Shown here one piece after another: positions 26,424-35,613 of a stretch of 64,000 nucleotides of DNA. A program made the translations under genes and the position numbers. This DNA is from Lutimonas zeaxanthinifaciens (GTDB lineage: Bacteria > Bacteroidota > Bacteroidia > Flavobacteriales > Flavobacteriaceae): the NCBI RefSeq assembly GCF_030503675.1, contig NZ_CP129964.1, positions 1,054,001 to 1,118,000 on the forward strand, read 5' to 3'. Numbering within the stretch: the stretch's first letter is position 1; each line of letters begins with the position of its first letter. Below the pieces are notes generated by a model that was not told the origin of the DNA, searched no databases, and saw nothing but the letters and a program-made list of their open reading frames with translations.

Positions 26424-27746
26424 TTAATCGTCGTTTTGATGGTTCTGTTTTATAATTTTCTTTTCAGCGACTTTTGCCATTGAACTATCTATGGCTTCTT
26501 CTATTTTACGGAGGTCTCTTTTTCGCAGCGCAGACGAAAGGAACCAGGCCTCAAACTGCGAAGGCGGAAGGAACACTCCATGTTCCATCATCTGCCAGAA
26601 AAATACTTTAAAGCTTTCTGTATCACAAGTCTGTGCTGATTTGAAGTCAGTGACGTCCTTGTCAGTGAAAAATGGGTTTATCATGGATCCAAAATGATTC
26701 ACCTGCACGGGAACACCGTATTTTTTTGCAGAAGAAATAAGCATCTTTTTGATCTTTATGGCATTCTTATTGAATTTCTTATAAGGATTTTGTCTTTTTA
26801 GCTCTTTTAAGGTCGCTATTCCGCATGCCATTGCTATGGGATTACCAGAAAGGGTACCTGCCTGATACATCCCGCCTAAGGGTGCTACCATACTCATGAT
26901 CTCATTTCTGGCTCCGTAAGCTCCTACAGGAAATCCGCCTCCAATCACTTTGCCTAAACAGGTAATGTCAGCTTCAATTCCGAGCAGTTCCTGAGCGCCT
27001 CCAAATTTCGATCTGAAACCCGTCATTACTTCATCCAGAATCAATAGAATACCGGTATCCTGAGTAATCTTTCTCAGTTGATGAAGAAACTCTTTAGTAG
27101 GCTGAACTACCCCCATATTTCCGGCAATTGGCTCCAGAATAACCGCTGCTATATCATCATGAGCATTTATATGTTGCCTGACACTCTCCAGATTGTTGAA
27201 TTCAGCAATCAAGGTATTTTTTACTGCTTCGTCGGGTACGCCTTTGCTTCCGGGAAGGCTAAGAGTCGCCAGTCCCGAGCCTGCAGCAACAAGCAAAGCA
27301 TCTGTATGTCCATGGTAACAACCTGAAAATTTGATAATTTTGTTATGGCCTGTATAGGCTCTCGCTAATCGAATCGCACTTAAAACGGCTTCCGTTCCTG
27401 AATTTACGAACCGAACCTTATCCATTCCTGGAAAGGCATCGCAAACTATTTTTGCAAGTTTTATCTCTTTATTTGTCGAAGCACCAAAAGTATAGCCTTT
27501 TTTTAGCGCCTTTTTGATCGATTTTTCAACTTTGTTATGTCTGTGGCCAAGTATCATCGGTCCGTATGACAATACCAGGTCAATATATTCATTGCCGTCA
27601 ACATCAAAGACTTTACTTCCTTTGGCATGATCAATAAAAACAGGTACTCCGCCTACAGATTTAAAAGCCCTTACCGGTGAATTTACAGCACCTACCAGGT
27701 TGTGCTGACCTTTGTTATATAATTCTATTGATTTTTCTAGTTTCAT
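26424..27746 (-). CDS. hemL: Glutamate-1-semialdehyde 2,1-aminomutase
   Basis: A 440-residue class III aminotransferase-fold PLP enzyme that makes 5-aminolevulinate from glutamate-1-semialdehyde. NSPVRAFKSVGG lies near residue 22, RFVNSGTEAVLSAIRLAR near 112, ILDEVMTGFR near 236, and the PLP lysine K266 is in CLGKVIGGGFPVG. It works directly after HemA (same operon), so this organism uses the C5 pathway. It is 24 bp from hemB. Confidence 0.96.
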   Translation of the reverse strand: MKLEKSIELYNKGQHNLVGAVNSPVRAFKSVGGVPVFIDHAKGSKVFDVDGNEYIDLVLSYGPMILGHRHNKVEKSIKKALKKGYTFGASTNKEIKLAKIVCDAFPGMDKVRFVNSGTEAVLSAIRLARAYTGHNKIIKFSGCYHGHTDALLVAAGSGLATLSLPGSKGVPDEAVKNTLIAEFNNLESVRQHINAHDDIAAVILEPIAGNMGVVQPTKEFLHQLRKITQDTGILLILDEVMTGFRSKFGGAQELLGIEADITCLGKVIGGGFPVGAYGARNEIMSMVAPLGGMYQAGTLSGNPIAMACGIATLKELKRQNPYKKFNKNAIKIKKMLISSAKKYGVPVQVNHFGSMINPFFTDKDVTDFKSAQTCDTESFKVFFWQMMEHGVFLPPSQFEAWFLSSALRKRDLRKIEEAIDSSMAKVAEKKIIKQNHQNDD

Positions 27747-27770
27747 TTTTTCATTGTTTAGTTGCTCAAA

Positions 27771-28736
27771 CTATTCTTTCAAAGCTCTTGCGACATCTTT
27801 CGCAAAATAAGTTATGATAATATCCGCCCCGGCTCTTTTCATTGAAAGCAGACTTTCCATCATTACTTTCTTTTCATCAATCCAGCCTTTTTCTGCTGCA
27901 GCCTTGACCATGGCATATTCGCCACTCACATTGTAACAGGCTACCGGGCGGTCAAAATTATTTTTCAAATCACGAATAATATCGAGATAGGAGAGCGCAG
28001 GTTTCACCATTAAGATATCGGCTCCTTCCTGGTCATCAAAATGAGCCTCCCTCATTCCCTCATCTCTGTTTGACGGATCCATTTGATACGTCCTTCTATC
28101 ACCAAAACTTGGAGTTGAATCTGCAGCGTCCCTAAAAGGCCCGTAAAATGCAGATGCATATTTCACAGCATATGACATAACAGGTAAATTTGGATAACCT
28201 GTATTATCCAGTGCTTCCCTGATAGTCGCGATCATGCCGTCCATCATCCCTGAAGGTGCTACCATATCGGCTCCGGCCTTGGCGTGAGAAATTACTTGCT
28301 TGGCAAGATTTACAAGTGTGGCGTCATTATCAACATCATTATCATGAATGATTCCGCAATGACCATGGCTTGTATATTCGCAAAAGCATACATCCGTAAT
28401 TACATATAAATCAGGATAGTGTTTTTTGATAAGTCGAATCGCCTGTTGAATTACTCCCTGATCATTCCAGGTTTCAGAACCGATTTCATCTTTTGCTGAA
28501 GGAATTCCAAAGAGGAGAACAGCCGGAATATCCAGTTTTGTTACTTCGTCCAGTTCTTTGGGCAAGGTATCAAGTGAAAATCTTTTGATCCCCGGCATGG
28601 AAGGAATTTCATTTTCAATTCCCTTGCCTTCTTCAATAAACAGCGGATAAATCAAGTCATCAATATGGAGCCTGTTTTCTCTCACAAGCCTTCTTATATT
28701 TTCGGTTTTTCTAAGTCGTCGGGTCCTGTTCATCAC
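27771..28736 (-). CDS. hemB: Porphobilinogen synthase (5-aminolevulinate dehydratase)
   Basis: A 321-residue enzyme that condenses two 5-aminolevulinates. The cysteine-rich metal site [14 protein letters not shown] gives C117, C119 and C127, so this is the zinc-dependent type. The catalytic lysines lie in [13 protein letters not shown] and [11 protein letters not shown]. It sits 8 bp downstream of hemCD in the haem operon, with an MM start of which either Met could be used. Confidence 0.96.
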   Translation of the reverse strand: MMNRTRRLRKTENIRRLVRENRLHIDDLIYPLFIEEGKGIENEIPSMPGIKRFSLDTLPKELDEVTKLDIPAVLLFGIPSAKDEIGSETWNDQGVIQQAIRLIKKHYPDLYVITDVCFCEYTSHGHCGIIHDNDVDNDATLVNLAKQVISHAKAGADMVAPSGMMDGMIATIREALDNTGYPNLPVMSYAVKYASAFYGPFRDAADSTPSFGDRRTYQMDPSNRDEGMREAHFDDQEGADILMVKPALSYLDIIRDLKNNFDRPVACYNVSGEYAMVKAAAEKGWIDEKKVMMESLLSMKRAGADIIITYFAKDVARALKE

Positions 28737-28744
28737 AAATAAAA

Positions 28745-30325
28745 TTATTTAATAAAATGTGTGTTTACCGATTTTAAAACACTCTCCACGGAAGGCATTT
28801 TTGCTTCGATCACTTGCTTAAAATGATTTTGAGCAACTTCGGCAGTAGTGCTGCCAATGCAAAATGCAATTTCGTTTTTTGGCTGATTTTCACTTAAATA
28901 ACTCTCAATCCCCGAAGGACTGAAGAAAAGGAGACCATCATACGCTTTACTCATGCGATTGGGGCTAAGAAGTGTTTGGTATGCTATAACTTCATTTAAG
29001 CCAATTCCGTTTTTTTCTAAAATTTGAGGCAACTCATCCCTTCGTTTATCTCCACAGAAAAAAGTGATTTCACCATTCTTCAAATGTTCTGATAAATAGT
29101 TTCCTAACTGATGAGCAGAATTTTCTACATGGGTTACTTTTCCAATCTTTCTTTCAATTAATCTTTTCGTTCGCCTTCCTACACAATAGATATTTTTAAA
29201 TTGAAGTTCAGAGCCCATGAAATTATCAAGAACTGCTTCAACTCCATTCTGGCTTGTAAAAACAACATGATCCAATGGTTGTTTTATAACCGCAGGTTTA
29301 ATTCTGTTGTGTCTGATGGTTATAAAATCGCTCATTTCCACACCTATATCCGGGTTCAATGTGCTTTTCTGCCCGATTGATAGGTTTTTTGTCGAAAAAA
29401 TGTTGATCTTTTTTTCAACTTTCCCAAGTTTTCTCATCAGTTTTTTTCCTCCACGATCCAAAATATAGGACGCCGCGAATTCTGAAAGGTCATTGATGCG
29501 ATGTAATGGTACCGTTTTTGAAAATTCGATCTTTTTCTTGCCATCGGTGCTAAACAAAGCTCCCTTGAAATTCAATTCTTCATTTTTGATCAAAGCAAGA
29601 GCTCCAATCGGGGCAGAACATCCGCCTTCCAGTTTATTCAGAAAGTCTCTTTCGACTCCAACACAAATTTCAGTTTCCTTATCATTAAGTTCATATAAGG
29701 CCTTTAAAAGTTCCTCATCTTTATCTAATGCAGCTACCATAACCGCACCTTGAGCAGGAGCGGGGATCATCCAGTCCAGCTTAATTGTATTTTCCGGTAA
29801 AATCCCAATTCTTTTCAATCCTGCAAGCGCAAAAATGGCACCATTCCAATCGTTTTCTTCCAGTTTCCTGAGGCGTGTGTTAACATTTCCTCTAAGGTCA
29901 GTTATTGAATGATGCGGATATCTAAAAAGCCATTGGGCCTTACGTCTTAAGCTTCCTGTTGCAATAGTGGCGGATTTCTCAGTAAAAAAATCGTCATTAT
30001 CTTTTAAAACAAGAATATCGTGAAAGAGGCCCCTCTTAAGAACTGCAGCCTGTACGATACCTTTAGGGAGGATTGTAGGAACATCTTTTAATGAATGAAC
30101 AGCAATATCAATTTTTTCATTCAGCAACGCGATATCGAGATTTTTAGTGAATACACCTGTAGTTCCCAATTCGTACAGAGGCTTGTTTAAAACCTCATCT
30201 CCAATGGAGTCAATCTTGACAATCTCTGTTTCGTGACCCAGATGCTGGAGCTGATTTGAGACAGTATTCGCCTGCCAAAGTGCCAATTCACTGGACCTGG
30301 TTCCAATTCTAATAACTTTTTCCAT
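28745..30325 (-). CDS. hemCD: HemC-HemD fusion: hydroxymethylbilane synthase / uroporphyrinogen III synthase
   Basis: A 526-residue fusion of two consecutive pathway enzymes. Residues 1 to about 305 are porphobilinogen deaminase: [25 protein letters not shown] and the dipyrromethane-cofactor cysteine C236 in [12 protein letters not shown]. Residues from about 320 onward are uroporphyrinogen III synthase, with [16 protein letters not shown], then a linker to [14 protein letters not shown] and [13 protein letters not shown]. The fusion would hand the unstable hydroxymethylbilane straight to HemD. It is 1 bp from hemA and 8 bp from hemB. Confidence 0.94.
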   Translation of the reverse strand: MEKVIRIGTRSSELALWQANTVSNQLQHLGHETEIVKIDSIGDEVLNKPLYELGTTGVFTKNLDIALLNEKIDIAVHSLKDVPTILPKGIVQAAVLKRGLFHDILVLKDNDDFFTEKSATIATGSLRRKAQWLFRYPHHSITDLRGNVNTRLRKLEENDWNGAIFALAGLKRIGILPENTIKLDWMIPAPAQGAVMVAALDKDEELLKALYELNDKETEICVGVERDFLNKLEGGCSAPIGALALIKNEELNFKGALFSTDGKKKIEFSKTVPLHRINDLSEFAASYILDRGGKKLMRKLGKVEKKINIFSTKNLSIGQKSTLNPDIGVEMSDFITIRHNRIKPAVIKQPLDHVVFTSQNGVEAVLDNFMGSELQFKNIYCVGRRTKRLIERKIGKVTHVENSAHQLGNYLSEHLKNGEITFFCGDKRRDELPQILEKNGIGLNEVIAYQTLLSPNRMSKAYDGLLFFSPSGIESYLSENQPKNEIAFCIGSTTAEVAQNHFKQVIEAKMPSVESVLKSVNTHFIK

Positions 30326-30326
30326 A

Positions 30327-31577
30327 TTAACTTTCAGTCGGCTCTAAATTAAACACGTCTTTCATCACCTTGATACTCTGATTCGCCTGAGTATTCTCTG
30401 CTTTTAAATGCATAGCAAATTTAGAAACAATCTTGTTGATCATTTGCGAAGTAACGTCTTCAACTAATTTGGAATTAATATCCTGATGCTTTTTAGAATG
30501 CGAAGTAATTGCATCTTTTTGAATAACTTCCAATGATTTTTTCAAGGAATTTATAGCAGGTGTGCTCCTTCTGAAGTTGAGCCACTCGTAAAATTCGGAT
30601 TTGTGTTTTTGAATTATATCTTCAACTAAAGGAATCTGTTTTTTTCTATCCTCAATAGTCTCCTTGGTCTTTTTTGATAAAAGGTCAACGTCAATCATTG
30701 AAATGTTGTTTCTATCATTCAGAACAGGATCCGCATTTCGGGGAATCGAGAGATCGATGATCAATTGCTCCTTTTCCTCGGAAACCATATCTGCTGTAAC
30801 GGTTGGCGCTGGTGCTCCGGTTGCAACGATCACGATATCCGATTCTTTTATTTTGGTTTTCAGATTCTGATGGACATCCATTTTCGCATTAATCTCATCA
30901 GCTATTTTTACTGCTTTTTCCTTAGTTCGGTTTATTACAGTCAAATTGTGAGCTTCTAAATACTCGGCACAACTTCTTGCAGTATTTTTCCCGATATCTC
31001 CAAGACCATAAACAAGGATGTTTTTGGGATCTTTTTTACTGTAATTGTCTTTGATGTATTTAATTGCGGCATAAGAAACAGTTGTTGTTCCAGAACTAAT
31101 GCTCGTTTTATTTTTTGTCTCTTTACTGGCAGCCAAAGAAATATTGAAAAGTCTTTCGAGATAGGCATTCACTGTTCCGGCATCTTTTGCCTGATAAAAT
31201 GCTTCTTTTAACTGACCCACTATTTCATAATCTCCAAGAATCTGACTGTCAATACCTGTTGCAATTCTGATGACATGTTCGGCAGCTTCACTGTTTTTAT
31301 ACACATAAGATACCTTAGCAAATTCTTCCATGGTACCTCTAGAGTATTGACAGAGTAAAGAAATTAGTTGAAAAGGGTGTTTGGCAAAACCCATAATCTC
31401 TATTCGATTACAAGTAGAAAGAATAACAACACTATTTAGATTTACTCTTTTTGCCTCTTCTAAAAGTTCTTTTTGCTTTTCCTTGCTTATGCTAAAATTA
31501 CTTCTGGTGACAACGTCAGCCTTTTTGTAATTTAAACCTATAACGTAAAATTTTTTACAATCGGAATTTTTAGTCAT
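30327..31577 (-). CDS. hemA: Glutamyl-tRNA reductase
   Basis: A 416-residue NADPH-dependent enzyme that starts C5-pathway haem synthesis by reducing glutamyl-tRNA. VILSTCNRIEIMGF carries the catalytic cysteine C56, GIDSQILGDYEIVGQLKEA is the next family block, and VYGLGDIGKNTAR is the NADPH Rossmann motif. A C-terminal dimerisation helix region follows. It is the first gene of the operon and has a good promoter about 52 bp upstream. Confidence 0.95.
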   Translation of the reverse strand: MTKNSDCKKFYVIGLNYKKADVVTRSNFSISKEKQKELLEEAKRVNLNSVVILSTCNRIEIMGFAKHPFQLISLLCQYSRGTMEEFAKVSYVYKNSEAAEHVIRIATGIDSQILGDYEIVGQLKEAFYQAKDAGTVNAYLERLFNISLAASKETKNKTSISSGTTTVSYAAIKYIKDNYSKKDPKNILVYGLGDIGKNTARSCAEYLEAHNLTVINRTKEKAVKIADEINAKMDVHQNLKTKIKESDIVIVATGAPAPTVTADMVSEEKEQLIIDLSIPRNADPVLNDRNNISMIDVDLLSKKTKETIEDRKKQIPLVEDIIQKHKSEFYEWLNFRRSTPAINSLKKSLEVIQKDAITSHSKKHQDINSKLVEDVTSQMINKIVSKFAMHLKAENTQANQSIKVMKDVFNLEPTES

Positions 31578-31928
31578 ACCTGATTAAATTTGGTCCTACT
31601 GATTTTTGTCTGCTACAAAACTTAAAATCAAAATTACGCTAAAGGATTTAAACACAATATGATATTTATCACTTTGCAAAATTTTAATACATCACCTTAC
31701 AATATGTCAAAAAAGCTGCTAAAAATAAGGGTTTTCCACTAAGCAAAAAAACAGTATGCCTGCAAAAATAGACAGTTAACTTGTGAAAACATATCGTTTA
31801 AAATAAAAAAAATAACGGTAAAAGTAGTTTGCCGGAATCCTAAAAAAAATATCAAGGTGAATGAATAACACAGTTGCAAAACCATTATATTTACCCAACC
31901 AAAATTTGATAATAAAAAGATAAAGAAA
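31578..31928. other. Divergent hemA/hemH intergenic region
   Basis: A 351-bp AT-rich region that separates the two halves of the haem cluster. It holds the hemA-side promoter (see separate entry). Near hemH, TATATTTA at 31886-31893 could be a -7 box for the plus strand, but no TTG lies at the right distance. I see no gene, no terminator and no clear operator. AraC-type regulators, sometimes found beside hemA in related bacteria, are absent. Confidence 0.6.
31629..31657 (-). promoter_or_regulatory. Promoter of the hemA operon
   Basis: On the minus strand TTG (31657-31655), 18 bp, then TAATTTTG (31636-31629), a full match to the Bacteroidota -33/-7 pattern TTG...TAnnTTTG. Transcription would begin near 31622, about 45 bases before the hemA ATG, and would carry the six genes hemA to hemN. 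Confidence 0.6.
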
Positions 31929-32948
31929 ATGGGAAAAAGCGGCGTGTTACTGGTGAATTTAGGCTCACCTGATAGTACTAAAGTTAAGGATGTCAGGCGA
32001 TATCTGGATGAATTCTTGATGGATGAAAGGGTCATTGATATTCCTTACTGGAAGCGTTTCTTATTGATAAAAGGAATAATTTTAAACGTAAGGCCGAAGA
32101 AATCTGCTGCAGCCTACAAAAAAATATGGTGGAAAGAAGGATCTCCTTTAGTTGTGATCTCGGAAAGGTTTGCAGAAAAAGTTCGTAAAAAGGTAGATGT
32201 CCCGGTTGCGTTGGGGATGAGGTATGGATCCATGAGTATCAAGAAAGGGCTTGAAGAATTGAAAAAACAGCATGTCAACAATGTTTTTTTGGTTCCGCTG
32301 TATCCGCATTATGCCATGTCATCGTATGAGACTGTTGTTGAAAAAGCAAAGTCGTTGCTCGAAAGTGACTTTAATGAAATGAAAATGGATGTACTTGAAC
32401 CATTTTATAATCATCCTGAATACATAGATGCAATGTGTGAGCATTTGGAGAAGGAGCTCAAGGGTTTTGATTATGATCAACTGCTTTTTTCATATCATGG
32501 AATACCTGAGAGACATATATTTAAAGGGGATCCAACAGGAAAACATTGTAAGTTGGATGGTTCCTGCTGTGAAAATTCCTCAGTTGCACATAAAACCTGT
32601 TACAGACATCAGTGCTTTGAGACAACGAAAGAGATGGTGAAGAAATTAGGCCTGAAAGAAGGGACCTACAGAAATTCATTTCAATCAAGATTGCTTAAAG
32701 ATCCCTGGTTAAGGCCTTATACCGATCAGGAATTAGAAGCCATGCCCCAGCAAGGCATTAAAAAACTTGCCGTTATTACCCCCGCATTTGTATCTGATTG
32801 CCTGGAAACTTTGGAAGAAATTGCCATGGAAGGAAAGGAGGAGTTTTTGGATGCAGGAGGGGAGGATTTTAAGCATGTCAGCTGTTTAAATGAAGATGAT
32901 GTCTGGGTTGAGGTAATGGCTAAATGGATCAAAGAGTGGTATTCATAA
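31929..32948 (+). CDS. hemH: Ferrochelatase with cysteine-rich insertion
   Basis: A 339-residue enzyme that inserts Fe(II) into protoporphyrin IX. GVLLVNLGSPDS opens the chain, the catalytic histidine H190 is in FSYHGIPERH, and TPAFVSDCLETLEEI holds the metal-site Glu near the C-terminus. After FKGDPTGKHC the chain has an insertion carrying cysteines C207, C213, C214, C224 and C229, which most ferrochelatases lack. An internal [2Fe-2S] cluster is known in one ferrochelatase class and is a reasonable inference here. hemJ follows by 11 bp. Confidence 0.95.
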   Translation: MGKSGVLLVNLGSPDSTKVKDVRRYLDEFLMDERVIDIPYWKRFLLIKGIILNVRPKKSAAAYKKIWWKEGSPLVVISERFAEKVRKKVDVPVALGMRYGSMSIKKGLEELKKQHVNNVFLVPLYPHYAMSSYETVVEKAKSLLESDFNEMKMDVLEPFYNHPEYIDAMCEHLEKELKGFDYDQLLFSYHGIPERHIFKGDPTGKHCKLDGSCCENSSVAHKTCYRHQCFETTKEMVKKLGLKEGTYRNSFQSRLLKDPWLRPYTDQELEAMPQQGIKKLAVITPAFVSDCLETLEEIAMEGKEEFLDAGGEDFKHVSCLNEDDVWVEVMAKWIKEWYS

Positions 32949-32959
32949 AATTTTAAATA

Positions 32960-33511
32960 ATGACTTATCTCTATGTCAAATCACTGCATATCATTTTTGT
33001 AACGACCTGGTTTGCAGGACTATTTTATATTATTCGTCTTTTTATTTATTACAAAGAAGCGGAGGAAAAAAAAGAACCCGAACAATCGATATTAAAAAAG
33101 CAATACGCCCTGATGTGCAAACGGTTGTGGTATATCATTACCTGGCCTTCGGCGGTGTTAGCTACACTTTTCGCAATCTGGCTCCTTGTACTTCAGCCTT
33201 TTTGGCTCGAAGCCAACTGGATGTGGATCAAATTGTTTTTTGTACTGCTTCTTTTTGCCTATCATGGTTCCTGCCAGTATATGTATAACCAAATTGAAAA
33301 AGGATATTTGAATTATTCTTCATATGGGTTGAGAATCTGGAATGAAGTAGCTACAATCATTCTTTTTGCCTGTGTCTTTCTCGTTGTTTTAAAAACGACT
33401 TTAGGATGGATTTTTGGGGTAGTCGGAATCGTTGGGATTTCAATTTTACTGATGCTGGGCATCAAACTGTACAAACAAATACGACAAAAAAGAAGCTGGG
33501 ATCAAGAATAG
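32960..33511 (+). CDS. hemJ: Protoporphyrinogen oxidase HemJ-type membrane protein
   Basis: A 183-residue protein with about four membrane segments plus a short fifth. The opening VKSLHIIFVTTWFAGLFYII with H10, and WIKLFFVLLLFAYHG with K91, match the HemJ / UPF0093 family. HemJ oxidises protoporphyrinogen IX to protoporphyrin IX in the membrane and binds b-type haem through a conserved His. Being 11 bp after hemH and facing hemN, it supplies the missing step, so the window encodes the route from glutamyl-tRNA to protohaem. Confidence 0.88.
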   Translation: MTYLYVKSLHIIFVTTWFAGLFYIIRLFIYYKEAEEKKEPEQSILKKQYALMCKRLWYIITWPSAVLATLFAIWLLVLQPFWLEANWMWIKLFFVLLLFAYHGSCQYMYNQIEKGYLNYSSYGLRIWNEVATIILFACVFLVVLKTTLGWIFGVVGIVGISILLMLGIKLYKQIRQKRSWDQE

Positions 33512-33530
33512 AAATCACAGGTGATTATAC

Positions 33531-33797
33531 ATGGAGACTCTAAGTAAGAATCAAAAACTTTGGTTTGGGCTGATTTGCGATCTGATCGGAATGGCCTCCT
33601 ATGCATTTCCCTTGATTGATTTTGTATGGGCACCTTTATCTGCTTATTTGATGATCAAGTTATATAAAGGGAATGTTGGTAAGTTAGCTGGTGTCGTTTC
33701 CTTTTTGGAAGAAGCAATCCCGGGCCTGGATTTTTTCCCTTCTTTTACACTGACATGGTGCTATGTTTACCTTTTTAAAAGGTCGGAGTCAAATTAA
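33531..33797 (+). CDS. Small membrane protein downstream of hemJ, function unknown
   Basis: An 88-residue hydrophobic protein with two to three membrane segments (LICDLIGMASYAFPLIDFVW, then APLSAYLMIKLY, and a last one around FTLTWCYVYLF). A conserved-looking EEAIPGLDFFPSFTL stretch separates the last two. I recognise no named family. It lies 19 bp after hemJ in the same direction and is likely co-transcribed, so a membrane-associated accessory role near haem synthesis is possible but unproven. Confidence 0.6.
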   Translation: METLSKNQKLWFGLICDLIGMASYAFPLIDFVWAPLSAYLMIKLYKGNVGKLAGVVSFLEEAIPGLDFFPSFTLTWCYVYLFKRSESN

Positions 33798-33799
33798 AA

Positions 33800-34105
33800 T
33801 TACTTAAAAAAACGACCCAGGCCCATTCTTTGAAGCATCTTCTTTTCAAAATTCCAAAAGAAATCAAATTGACCAAAGAACCATCCTACAATAGGTAAAG
33901 TGATCTGATAAATAGGAAAGATTAACAACAGCCTCAGAATAATATAAAGAGCATAAGGTTTTGTGTTTTCGGCATTCAGCCCGATAAAATTGGTTACGGG
34001 TCCTGCAACCCAGGCAGCAAAAGATCCATTAATTGCGAATACGATGATAATGGCTATGGCCTGCCAATTTGATTTGATTCCCCATCGTTTTTTCAATTTC
34101 TCCAT
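33800..34105 (-). CDS. DUF6787-like small membrane protein
   Basis: A 101-residue protein when started at the ATG at 34105, since residues upstream of that Met look untranslated. It starts MEKLKKRWGIKSNWQ, then two membrane segments (AIIIVFAINGSFAAW and LYIILRLLLIFPIYQI) separated by a loop, and ends in a basic tail. The pattern resembles the DUF6787 family of small Bacteroidota membrane proteins. No function is known. It is convergent with the hemJ-linked gene, only 2 bp apart. Confidence 0.6.
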   Translation of the reverse strand: MEKLKKRWGIKSNWQAIAIIIVFAINGSFAAWVAGPVTNFIGLNAENTKPYALYIILRLLLIFPIYQITLPIVGWFFGQFDFFWNFEKKMLQRMGLGRFFK

Positions 34106-34255
34106 GAGCTTCCTAATTTTCGGCAAATGTAAGTAATATCTGTAAATCAACAAATTCTCTTTTTGATTTTTAGGTCGCTGCAAAACTTAGCTATTGTCTC
34201 TTTTGATTTGATCCCTACATGTTATTTTTTAGTATCTTCCCGCAAATTTCGAATT

Positions 34256-35560
34256 ATGAGAAAACTCGCTTTACATTGGAAAATCTTGTTAGGTATGGTA
34301 TTAGGAGTAGCCTTTGGCTTCCTGATGGTTAGTTTTTCCGGAGGTAAAGTAATTGTTCAGGACTGGATCAAACCTTTTGGAACCATTTTTATCAACGCCT
34401 TGAAATTAATTGCTGTCCCGTTGATACTTGGGTCTTTGATCACGGGTGTGTCAGATTTGAAAGATATATCCAAGTTATCTAAAATGGGTGGGAAAACCGT
34501 ATTGACCTATTTGATAACTACGGTCGTGGCGGTTAGCATTGGTCTGTTGCTGGTCAATGTATTTACTCCCGGCGACTCCATCACAGAAGGAACCCGAACT
34601 GAGTTGGTTTCCAATTATGCAGAGAACACCCAGAAATATAAGGAGGAAGCTGCAAATCAGAAAAAGCAAGGGCCGTTGCAAGCGCTGGTTGATCTGGTTC
34701 CCGACAATATCATTGGGGCCTCAGGGAAAAATAAGAATATGTTACAGGTTATCTTTTTTGCCATTTTTTTCGGCGTGGGATTGATCTTGCTTCCTGAAGA
34801 AAGAGCAAAACCCGTTAAAGACTTCTTTTCAAGTTTTAATGAGGTCATACTAAAAATGATCGACCTGATAATGTTAGCGGCTCCTTATGGGGTTTTTGCT
34901 TTATTAGCAGCCCTGATTGTAGAGTCCCCCAGCGCAGATCTATTTAAAGCTTTGGGTTGGTATGCCTTGACCGTATTGTTTGGATTATTGATCATGGTTT
35001 CCTTTTACACCACTGTGGTCTTCATTTTTACCGGAAAGAGGCCCAAAGAGTTTCTCCAGGGTATATCACCTGCACAATTACTGGCGTTTTCAACAAGTTC
35101 CAGTGCGGCCACCCTTCCGGTTACCATGGAGCGGGTTAATGAGCATTTAGGGGTAGACGAGGAGGTTTCGAGTTTTGTGCTGCCTATTGGAGCCACCATA
35201 AATATGGATGGTACAAGTTTGTATCAGGCTGTTGCAGCCGTTTTTATAGCACAGGCCTTTGGCATGGATCTTTCCCTAGGTGTCCAGCTTGGCATTGTCG
35301 CTACGGCTACGCTGGCCAGTATCGGATCGGCGGCGGTTCCCGGAGCAGGTATGGTTATGCTGGTCATTGTACTGGCACAGGCGGGAATTCCAGAGGCAGG
35401 ACTTGCATTAATCTTTGCAGTAGATCGTCCCCTTGACATGTGCCGGACGGTTGTGAATGTAACAGGTGATGCCACCGTGGCTACGATTATTGCGAAATCT
35501 GAAGGGAAGCTCGGGGTTCCAAAAGTTAAGGACTGGGATGACAATTACCATAAGGCATAA
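34256..35560 (+). CDS. Dicarboxylate / amino acid:cation symporter (DAACS family)
   Basis: A 434-residue transporter when started at the ATG at 34256; an upstream in-frame start at 34163 adds a non-conserved 31 residues. It carries the family marks: the serine-rich re-entrant loop AFSTSSSAATLPVTM, the NMDGTSLYQAVAAVFIAQ block, and the substrate/cation site DRPLDMCRTVVNVTGDA. Eight helices and two hairpin loops are expected. Relatives import glutamate, aspartate or C4-dicarboxylates with Na+ or H+. The substrate is not decidable here. A strong bidirectional hairpin follows its stop. Confidence 0.92.
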   Translation: MRKLALHWKILLGMVLGVAFGFLMVSFSGGKVIVQDWIKPFGTIFINALKLIAVPLILGSLITGVSDLKDISKLSKMGGKTVLTYLITTVVAVSIGLLLVNVFTPGDSITEGTRTELVSNYAENTQKYKEEAANQKKQGPLQALVDLVPDNIIGASGKNKNMLQVIFFAIFFGVGLILLPEERAKPVKDFFSSFNEVILKMIDLIMLAAPYGVFALLAALIVESPSADLFKALGWYALTVLFGLLIMVSFYTTVVFIFTGKRPKEFLQGISPAQLLAFSTSSSAATLPVTMERVNEHLGVDEEVSSFVLPIGATINMDGTSLYQAVAAVFIAQAFGMDLSLGVQLGIVATATLASIGSAAVPGAGMVMLVIVLAQAGIPEAGLALIFAVDRPLDMCRTVVNVTGDATVATIIAKSEGKLGVPKVKDWDDNYHKA

Positions 35561-35564
35561 AATT

Positions 35565-35590
35565 AAATAAGTGGCCTGAGCCACTTATTT
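35565..35590. terminator. Bidirectional terminator-like hairpin
   Basis: A perfect 11-bp stem AAATAAGTGGC/GCCACTTATTT (35565-35575 with 35580-35590) with a CTGA loop lies between the convergent symporter and fabH-like genes. The stem ends are A/T-rich on both sides, so it can act in both directions. Confidence 0.75.
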
Positions 35591-35613
35591 ATTGAATATT
35601 TTTAGAGACTATT

